Shown here piece by piece: positions 56,540 to 64,000 of a stretch of DNA of 64,000 nt; the stretch's first letter is position 1; each line of letters opens with the position of its first letter. Made by a program: the position numbers and the translations under genes. The DNA is from Apium graveolens (taxonomy: Eukaryota; Streptophyta; Magnoliopsida; Apiales; Apiaceae), in contig NC_133647.1 of assembly GCF_009905375.1 (NCBI RefSeq), positions 80,814,442 through 80,878,441 of the forward strand. Direction: 5' to 3'. The notes beneath the pieces are model-generated. The model had not been told where the DNA came from and did not search any database. It saw nothing but the letters and a program-made list of their open reading frames with translations.

Positions 56540-56551
56540 TGGTATCAGAGC
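56540..56551 (+). other. Primer binding site of copia-2
   Basis: TGGTATCAGAGC, two bases after the LTR end, of initiator Met-tRNA type. Confidence 0.93.
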
Positions 56552-56593
56552 TTATCTGTTAACACACATACAGTTAAAGATCCAAACACAATC

Positions 56594-58930
56594 ATGTCTG
56601 ACACAGAAACTCCAACTAAGCCTACTAAAACTGAAGAACCACCAAAGACACAAATTCAGAGTCGGTATGAGACCATCAGAGTTCCCATACTAAGACCATC
56701 TGAATATCCCATATGGAAGGTGAGGATGACCATGTTCCTGGAAGCAACTGATCCAGAATATCTTGATAGAATCAAGGAAGGGCCTCACAAACCAACCAAG
56801 CTCGCTGTTGCAGTTGCAGGTGAAGCAGCAAAGACTGTACCAAAGGAGAAGAGTGATTATACTGCTGAAGATATAGCATCAATTGCTAAGGATGCTAAGG
56901 TACGACACTTACTGCATAGTGCCATTGATAATGTAATGTCAAACAGGGTAATCAACTGCAAGACTGCTAAGGAGATATGGGATGCTCTGGAAATAAGGTG
57001 TCAGGGAACTGACATAATTAAGAAGAACAGGAAGACAATACTCACTCAAGAGTATGAACACTTTGACTCAAAGTCTAATGAGTCATTGACTGATTTATAT
57101 GATAGATTTATCAAACTCTTGAATGATTTGTCATTGGTTGATAAGGAGTATGATCTTGAAGATTCAAACCTTAAATTCCTGTTAGCTCTTCCTGAATGCT
57201 GGGATTTGAAGGCAACAACAATAAGAGACAACTACAATCTTGATGAAACAACTCTTGATGAAATTTATGGAATGCTCAAGACTCGTGAACTTGAGATGGA
57301 ACAAAGAAGCAAGAGGAAAGGAGGAAAGTCAAGGACAGTTGCTCTTAAGGCTGAAGAAGAATCTCCCAAGGCAGCTACCTCAAGGAAAGACAAGAGTAAA
57401 GCTCTTTTCACAAAGTCTGATACTGAGTCATCAAGTTCTGAAAGTGATGATGACTCAGATTCTGAAAGCTTGCCTGAGACTGATGCTGATGAGGAGATGA
57501 TGAAGCTGTGTGCTCTTATGGTGAAAGGAATCACAAAGATTGCATACAGAAAGTTCAGGAAGGGAAAGAAGTTTTCCAGGAAAGGCACAAGTTCTGATAA
57601 GAAAAATTTCAGAAGATCTGAGGGCAGAGGAGGAAAGTCTGACAGAGGAGATTATACCAATGTCAAATGCTATAACTGTGGTGAGAAAGGCCACATATCT
57701 CCTGATTGCAAGAAAGCGAAGGGTGACAAAGGCAAGGCTCTTATCACAAAGAAGAAAAGCTGGATAGACACCTCAGACTCTGAAAGTGAGGAGAACTATG
57801 TATTGATGGCAACTGCTGATAAAGAAAGTGCTGAGAGCAGTTCTGAAGCTGCTGAAACCAAGGTACCTCAGACTACTTATGCTTTTCATACGGATGATAT
57901 TAATGAGTTGAGAAGATATCTTAAAACCATGTTTGTTAGTTATAGAGATCAAAATTTAACATGTGAAAGATTAACTTTTGAAAATCTTGCGTTTAAGAAA
58001 AGAAATGATTTCTTAGAAAAAGAGTTAGTCATGTTCCATCAAACTCAGAAGGATAGAGATAATGCTTTTTATGTTAGGGATGAAGTGCTAAAAATGAATG
58101 AATCTCTAAAAACTGAGTTAGAAAAGGAAAAAGAGATAATCAGGACTTGGACTAACTCTGGCAGAACAACTCAAAATTTGTTAAGTAGTGAAAATTGGAA
58201 AGAGGGCTTAGGTTATGGAGAGAATAAGAATGATAAAGGAACTGTAGAAGTTAAGCCTGTGGTTAAGCAAAAGCCAAAGTTAAAACCTGTTAAGTTTGTA
58301 ACTGAAAAGTCTGATAATGATAAATCAGAAGTTAGAAAGGGATTAACTCCTGACAAACTAAAACAGGAAAAGATAATTGAAGTAAACATAGGCTTAATGA
58401 CTAAGAAGCAGCTTAAGCATAAGCTGAGAGATGTTAAGAATGTAAACAAGGTAAAATCTCCTAGGAAAAATAGGAATGGAAAGGAAGGTGTGAATAAAAG
58501 CAATGATTATAAACCTGTTCCTAATTCTCCTAGGAAAACATGTCATAACTGTGGAAGTTCTAACCATCTGGCTTCTTTTTGCAGGAAGAATAAGAACATT
58601 AACTCCTTACCTTCAAAATCAGGAGTTAAGAGTCAGTCTGTTAGATATAAAACACAAAATCCTTGTTTTCATTGTGGTAGTTTATGGCATTCCATTTATA
58701 CTTGTAAGGAATATCATAGTTTGTACTATGATTATTATCAATTAAAACCTTCTTTGAAGAAAGTTTCCATTGTTCCTTCTAGTGTAAATTATGATTCAAA
58801 GTCTGATAGTGTAAGTTCTGATAAGAAAAATGTTAACATAAACTCTGATGCTAAATCCGTTGCAAATGTTAACAAACTTGATAAGGCCAAAGGATCCAAG
58901 CAAGTCTGGGTCCTTAAAACTAATCATTAG
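56594..58930 (+). CDS. copia-2 gag, 778 residues, three zinc knuckles
   Basis: Intact gag of a SIRE-type copia element: it forms the virus-like particle in the cytoplasm and packages the RNA. The ATG (MSDTETPTKP) follows the primer site by 42 bp. The N-terminal ~270 residues hold the copia gag domain (YPIWKVRMTMFLEA, EIWDALEIRCQG). An acidic serine-rich segment (SDTESSSSESDDDSDSESL) follows, then CCHC knuckle 1 (CYNCGEKGHISPDC), a coiled-coil/lysine-rich region and knuckles 2 (CHNCGSSNHLASFC) and 3 (CFHCGSLWHSIYTC). It ends at TAG 58928-58930 and is in the same frame as pol. All Cys/His ligands are present, unlike copia-1. Confidence 0.9.
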   Translation: MSDTETPTKPTKTEEPPKTQIQSRYETIRVPILRPSEYPIWKVRMTMFLEATDPEYLDRIKEGPHKPTKLAVAVAGEAAKTVPKEKSDYTAEDIASIAKDAKVRHLLHSAIDNVMSNRVINCKTAKEIWDALEIRCQGTDIIKKNRKTILTQEYEHFDSKSNESLTDLYDRFIKLLNDLSLVDKEYDLEDSNLKFLLALPECWDLKATTIRDNYNLDETTLDEIYGMLKTRELEMEQRSKRKGGKSRTVALKAEEESPKAATSRKDKSKALFTKSDTESSSSESDDDSDSESLPETDADEEMMKLCALMVKGITKIAYRKFRKGKKFSRKGTSSDKKNFRRSEGRGGKSDRGDYTNVKCYNCGEKGHISPDCKKAKGDKGKALITKKKSWIDTSDSESEENYVLMATADKESAESSSEAAETKVPQTTYAFHTDDINELRRYLKTMFVSYRDQNLTCERLTFENLAFKKRNDFLEKELVMFHQTQKDRDNAFYVRDEVLKMNESLKTELEKEKEIIRTWTNSGRTTQNLLSSENWKEGLGYGENKNDKGTVEVKPVVKQKPKLKPVKFVTEKSDNDKSEVRKGLTPDKLKQEKIIEVNIGLMTKKQLKHKLRDVKNVNKVKSPRKNRNGKEGVNKSNDYKPVPNSPRKTCHNCGSSNHLASFCRKNKNINSLPSKSGVKSQSVRYKTQNPCFHCGSLWHSIYTCKEYHSLYYDYYQLKPSLKKVSIVPSSVNYDSKSDSVSSDKKNVNINSDAKSVANVNKLDKAKGSKQVWVLKTNH

Positions 58931-58942
58931 TGGTCTTTGTGA
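58931..58942 (+). other. gag/pol boundary with two in-frame stops (copia-2)
   Basis: TAG (58928-58930), then TGG TCT TTG, then TGA (58940-58942) lie in one frame between gag and protease, exactly as in copia-1. The TGATTACAG/GG just after could be a splice acceptor. Confidence 0.6.
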
Positions 58943-61900
58943 TTACAGGGCAATAGGAAATATATTCTAGTTCTGGACAGTGGATGTTCAGGACATATGA
59001 CTGGAAATAAAGCCCTGCTATCAGACTTTGTGGAGAAAGCTGGCCCAAGTGTTTCTTATGGAGATGGCAACATTGGAAAAACATTGGGATATGGCAATAT
59101 CAATCTAGGGAATGTCATCATTAAATATGTAGCCCTGATCTCAGGACTTAAACATAATCTGCTAAGTATAAGTCAAATTTGTGACAGAGGTTATCATGTT
59201 GATTTCTTTGAAGAACACTGTGAAGTTGTGAGTAAATCCAAAGGCAAAGTTGTTCTAAAAGGATACAGGCGTGGTAACATTTATGAAGCTAAGCTTTCAC
59301 AAGTACTGATGGTTCTGCAATCTGTCTGATGAGTAGAGCATCAATTGAAGAAAGTTGGAATTGGCACAAGAAACTCTCTCATTTAAATTTCAACAATATA
59401 AATGAGTTGGTCAAGAAAGATCTTGTGAGAGGACTGCCAAAGTCAGTATTTGCTCCTGATGGCCTTTGTGATTCTTGTCAAAAGGCCAAACAAAGAAAAT
59501 CTTCAAGACTGAATCATCAATTCTTGAGCCTTATCATCTACTACATGTTGATCTATTTGGTCCAGTAAATGTCATGTCTATTGCAAAGAAGAAATATGCA
59601 TTGGTCATAGTGGATGAATTCACTAGATACACATGGGTGTATTTTTTTTGCACACAAAAAGTGAAACTGCATCTATCTTGATTGATCATGTCAAACATCT
59701 GGATAAATTGGTCAAAGATTCTGTGAAAACCTTAAGGAGTGATAATGGCACTGAGTTCAAGAATTTGATAATGGAAGAGTTCTGCAAAAACCATGGAATA
59801 AAGCAGGAATTTTCTGGTCCTGGAACTCCACAGCAAAATGGAGTTGTTGAAAGGAAGAATAGAACTCTTATTGAAGCTGCACGTACAATGCTTGAAGAAG
59901 CAAAGCTTCCAACCTATTTCTGGGCTGAAGCTGTGCAGACTGCTTGTTTTACTCAAAATGCAACACTCATTAACAAGCAAGGAAAAACACCATATGAGAT
60001 GGTGAAGAAAAAGAAGCCAAATCTAAAGTACTTTCATGTATTTGGATGCAAGTGTTTTGTTCTCAAAACTCATCCTGAACAGCTATCCAAGTTTGATCTA
60101 AAAGCTGATGAAGGAATCTTTGTTGGATATCCACTTTCCACAAAAGCCTTCAGAGTCTTTAATTTGAGAACAAAAGTGGTCATTGAATCTATCAATGTCT
60201 CTTTTGATGACAAGAAGATTACTGGTCTTGAAGATTTTATTGACCATGATCAGCTAAGATTTGAAAATGAAGACTCAAATTCTGATACTGAAAATCCTGA
60301 CAGTCTAAGTCCTGATACTGTAAACTCTGATGGATTAAACTCTGATGTTATTGAAACTGTGGTGACTACGCCAAAGGAAGATGCACCTATGCAGGGGGAG
60401 CATACTCAAGATCTTACCACATCTCAAGAAACATCAGAACATACATCTGGCTCTTCAAGTTCTGATTCGTCAAGTTCTGATAGTTTCAACATAGTTTCAG
60501 GGGGAGCATCAGAAAATGAAAATGAAGACAACATGGATCATGGGGGAGCATCCAGTTCTAGAGAAAACCTTTCATCTGCAAGGAAGTGGACAAAATCACA
60601 TACACCTGATTTGATAATTGGAAATCCTGATGCAGGTGTAAGAACTAGAACAGGTACTTCAAACGAATGTCTTTACAATTCTTTTCTCTCTCAGAGTGAG
60701 CCAAAGAAAGTGGAAGAAGCTCTTCAAGATGCTGATTGGGTGCAAGCAATGCAGGAAGAGTTAAATGAATTTGAAAGAAACAAAGTCTGGACCCTAGTGC
60801 CAAGACCAAAGAATAGATCTGTTGTTGGTACAAAGTGGGTATTCAGAAAAAAAACTGACAGTGATGGCATAATTACAAGGAATAAGGCAAGGCTGGTTGC
60901 AAAAGGATATTCTCAACAGGAGGGAATTGATTATGATGAAACATTTGCACCAGTTGCTAGGTTAGAAGCCTTAAGGATATTTTTGGCTTATGCTGCTCGC
61001 AAAAAGTTTACTGTCTTTCAAATGGATGTGAAAAGTGCTTTTCTCAATGGAGAATTAGAGGAGGAAGTATATGTTGAACAACCTCCAGGCTTTGTAGATT
61101 CCAAACATCCAGATGATGTCTACAGGCTTGATAAAGCACTTTATGAACTTAAGCAAGCTCCTAGAGCATGGTATGAGACTTTAGCTCAGTTTCTTCTGGA
61201 AAGTGGATTCAACAGAGGAACAATAGACAAAATACTGTTCTACCTCAATCATGGAAAGGACTTACTTCTGGCCCAAATTTATGTTGATGATATCATTTTT
61301 GGGTCTACAAATGACAGACTTTGCACGAAGTTTGCCAAACTGATGCAGTCAAGGTATCAGATGAGTATGATGGGGGAACTTAGCTATTTTCTGGGCCTTC
61401 AAGTCAAGTAAAATGAAGAAGGCACTTTTATTTATCAAACTAAGTACACCAGAAACTTGCTGAAGAAATTTGGAATGCAAGATTGTTCAAGTGCATCCAC
61501 TCCCATGGCCACTGCAACAAAACTGGATAAGGATACTGGTAAATCAGTAGATACTACTGATTACAGAGGTATGATTGGCTCTCTACTCTATCTAACTGCT
61601 GGTATACCTGATATCATGTATGCTACATGTCTTTGTACAAGATTTTAAGCAGATCCAAGAGAACCTCACTTAACAGCTGTGAAAAGAATTTTCAAGTATC
61701 TTAAAGGAACAGCTGATCTGGGATTGTGGTATCCTAGAGAATCAGATTTTAAACTAATAGGTTACTCAGATGCAAATTTTGCAGGTTGCAAAATTGATAG
61801 GAAAAGCACAAGTGGAAGCTACCAATTTCTTGGAGGCAGATTGGTTTCTTGGTTCAGCAAGAAACAAAAGTCAATTTCCACATCAACTGCAGAAGCAGAG

Positions 61901-62236
61901 TATATTGCTGCAGGAAGCTGTTGTGCACAGATTCTTTGGATGAAGAATCAGTTACTGGATTATGGGTTAACATATTTCAAAATCCCTATTTACTGTGATA
62001 ATCAAAGTGCTATTGCTATGACAGGTAATCCAGTTCAACACTCTATGACAAAGCACATCAGTATCAGGTACCACTTCATAAGGGAACATGTGGATGAAGG
62101 TACAGTGGAATTGCACTTTGTTCCAACAGATCAACAACTGGCAGATATCTTCACAAAACCATTGTGTGAAGCCACTTTTACAAGATTGGTAAATGAACTT
62201 GGAATGGTTTCAGGTTCTTTTTCTAAATCTGCTTAG
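58943..62236 (+). pseudogene. copia-2 pol: protease, integrase, RT, RNase H
   Basis: Protease (LDSGCSGHM at ~58974), integrase zinc finger (WHKKLSH; LCDSC), and integrase core with VDEF, SDNGTEF and [10 protein letters not shown] runs from GTKWVF (~60828) to YVDDIIFGS (~61283). RNase H runs to ADIFTKPL (~62140) and stops at 62234-62236. Lesions: a one-base loss near 59300, a ~10-bp loss near 59504 and a two-base gain in the T run at 59641-59648 (together restoring frame), TAA at 61409-61411, and TAA for Q at 61646-61648. In the usually invariant LYGLKQ motif of RT the Gly is Glu here (GAA, 61145-61147). Confidence 0.9.
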
Positions 62237-63589
62237 TTTTGTTCTGTTATATCAGACTTTATGATCAGTATTTACAGAATTTAATCTCTTTGTATATTCT
62301 GTGCTTAATTGACAAATGTGTTTAAGTACTGACTGTTGTCTGATATATGTTTCTAAACTCTGATACGTGATATGTCTGTTTAAGTAACTATTCAATCCTA
62401 TGAGGATAACTGTGCTAGATGCTGACCTAGTAGTCTTCAATAAACAAAGGATCCCTTGTAAGAAGTAATTAATTATGTGGAAATCTATTGACACAAGCAA
62501 ATTCTGATAATTGAGCTTAGTTGAGTTTACTTTGTCTATCTTATTACTAAGTCACAAACTAGAATAATGCTACTCATCTGTTAAGTTCTGATGCTAGTAA
62601 ATCTGTTGAATATACTAAGTGCTGATAAACCTCACTTATCAAAAGAAAAAGCAAAAGAATCAAGGATTAAAAATCAGGTACTCCTTTGAGATCTAGAGTA
62701 AAAATGTGGAAGGGAAGACCCAAGTGCATTGCTGGTATTAAGTAATATGCATCAGAAAAGCAACTAAAATATTTTCTTGGTGACTTTTCACACTCTATGA
62801 TTACTGGAGAAATACTCTGATAATAGCATAAATTCTGATAAGCAGTCGTGACTCACTTACACTGAGAAGCCACTGTAAAATGAAATTCAAAAAGATGCAT
62901 AAAATTAGCACACAATAGTTGAGGTGGACTCATGCATGAACTCATTCAACAGTAGGTTTCAGAATAATGACAGCTCTTTAGCAAAGTTTTAGTTATGCCT
63001 TATTTCTAAGATGTACTGAAGTGAATCAGACTTTACTCTTTGTCTGCCATTTAGCTTAATGCACACACTAATCACTCCATATGAATGAAGAAAATTACGG
63101 TGGTGATCTATGTTATTTTTGAGGAACAGTCATTGTGTCACATTGCACAAATTCTGAGGACAAGTTCTGGGTGCATGTTCTGATGATTAAGTTCTGAAGA
63201 ATATAAATCAGAACTTGTATGAGGACTTACTAAGATAGGCATTCCTTTTTCGAGTTAAGAAATTATGTTCTGATGACTGTTAAGTTTTGATATAAGTCTC
63301 AGTTCTGATATTAAAGTCTAATTCTTTACTTGACTTATCTGTGGATAAAATTTGATAACAGTCTCGGTTCAGACTAGAATATGTTGGAGTGGAAGATTAA
63401 TAGTCACTATGGTTAGGGTTAGTGGTACTCGTACTTGAACAGTCGACTTTTACTTGCTTCTTGTGCGCATTAAACCATGTTTTCTCTTTCCAATGAATAT
63501 TTTTCTTTTTCCAAGTCTGGGGAGACGAGGTAGAATTAATTCTACCTGTCAACATTAAATTTCTTTGTGTCTCTTGGCATTCTCCTGCC
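62237..63589 (+). other. Non-coding spacer of copia-2 between pol and accessory ORF 1
   Basis: Conserved with 15701-17049, including many AAGTTCTGAT-type motifs (for example near 62583, 63188, 63300) and no sizeable ORF. Conservation of a 1.35-kb non-coding stretch suggests a cis function or recent common origin. Confidence 0.7.
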
Positions 63590-63597
63590 TATATAAG
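63590..63597 (+). promoter_or_regulatory. TATA box of accessory ORF 1 (copia-2)
   Basis: TATATAAG, 84 bp before the ATG at 63674, conserved with copia-1 in sequence and distance. Confidence 0.55.
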
Positions 63598-63673
63598 CAA
63601 CCACTTTACATCAGCCTTCCCATCAAATCTTTTCTCACAAACTTACCTTCATACTTTTTCTATCAAAAACACC

Positions 63674-63943
63674 ATGGTCAGATACAACATGTTTTTGAAC
63701 TACGAAACCTTCAATATGGAGCTAAGTTGTGCCGATTGGCAGCAGGAATGGCACACCACTGCCATTCCTGATGAGATATGGGACTCTGTCCCACAGGAGG
63801 TACTCACCCACCTCCTGTTCTTCTATATGGATTACCATCGCCATCTGGAGCGATTGGAGGAGGAAAGGCTGGAAGCTCTCCGCCAGCAAGAGCGAATCAT
63901 TCGACTCGCCATTCTGTTTGTCGAGAGTAGGAAGAAGAAATGA
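63674..63943 (+). CDS. Copia accessory ORF 1, 89-residue unknown protein (copia-2)
   Basis: Second copy of the small protein at 17133-17405, one lysine shorter and with five substitutions, all in the N-terminal third (for example EET.. region YETFN for YQNFN, HTTAIPDE for HVTVIPEE). The helix-forming half (QEVLTHLLFFYMDYHRHLER onward) is unchanged. It is intact, behind a conserved TATA box. The function is unknown. The downstream large accessory ORF should lie beyond the window edge. Confidence 0.6.
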   Translation: MVRYNMFLNYETFNMELSCADWQQEWHTTAIPDEIWDSVPQEVLTHLLFFYMDYHRHLERLEEERLEALRQQERIIRLAILFVESRKKK

Positions 63944-64000
63944 TTTATTTTCTTCTTCCTGTTTTTCTTCATCATCAGCCTTGCCCTGCTTCTTGAGCTA
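63944..64000 (+). other. Start of spacer after accessory ORF 1, window end
   Basis: T/C-rich sequence matching 17406-17465. The window ends inside copia-2. Confidence 0.7.

Larger units (their letters stand above)
55941..64000 (+). mobile_element. SIRE/Maximus-type Ty1/copia element, copia-2 (incomplete in window)
   Basis: Same family as copia-1, with a complete 5' LTR, primer site, gag, pol and the beginning of the 3' accessory region. It leaves the window just after accessory ORF 1, so the large accessory ORF and 3' LTR are not seen. It is less decayed than copia-1: gag is one open frame of 778 codons and pol has a few frameshifts and stops. Confidence 0.95.

Overview
The window is plant nuclear DNA, almost certainly from a eudicot. 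The evidence is a ten-exon importin-alpha gene with plant-type protein sequence, GT-AG introns, AT-rich intergenic DNA, and several families of plant LTR retrotransposons that fill roughly 60% of the sequence. I cannot name the species from sequence alone. The window holds one intact host gene. Everything else is transposable-element DNA, repeats, a probable plastid-derived scrap and unassigned spacer.

Layout, left to right. 1-2316: old Ty3/gypsy chromovirus debris, recognisable only in the integrase C-terminus. 2317-2416: a run of exactly 100 N, i.e. a scaffold gap. 2417-9506: the 3' part of a Tat-lineage Ty3/gypsy element plus its flank. This segment is a near-identical second copy of 40352-47435 that differs mostly by one-base indels. 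9507-22643: a SIRE/Maximus-type Ty1/copia element (copia-1) with a truncated 5' LTR, a decayed gag-pol, and a 3' accessory region with a 90-residue ORF and a ~1,240-residue ORF. 24014-30533: a young, internally deleted Tat element (gypsy-B) with perfect TSDs, inserted in minus orientation. 30534-34630: AT-rich spacer with a TRIM-like mini-retrotransposon, an (AT)n run, a foldback element and a plastid 16S rRNA-like scrap. 34631-44921: an older, full-length Tat element (gypsy-C). 47582-52321: importin alpha, minus strand, intact at 534 residues. 52322-55940: spacer with a foldback element beside the importin promoter and a ~178-bp tandem repeat. 55941-64000: a second copia copy (copia-2) that runs off the window inside its 3' accessory region.

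Two multi-part systems stand out. (1) Each Tat element carries, between integrase and the 3' LTR, a spliced three-exon gene on the opposite strand. It has its own TATA box, and upstream of that lies an array of near-palindromic repeats built on CGATCAGGATCCTGATCG. The protein resembles the plant 'putative gypsy type transposon' family. (2) The copia elements carry downstream of pol what look like separate small transcription units. The 90-residue product is conserved between the two copies, including the spacing to its TATA box. The gag/pol boundary of both copia copies also shares two in-frame stop codons, in contrast to the private stops scattered elsewhere.

All retroelement genes here are damaged by stops, frameshifts or deletions, and are annotated as pseudogenes except the short conserved accessory ORF. 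All comparisons were made by eye; percentages and counts are estimates.
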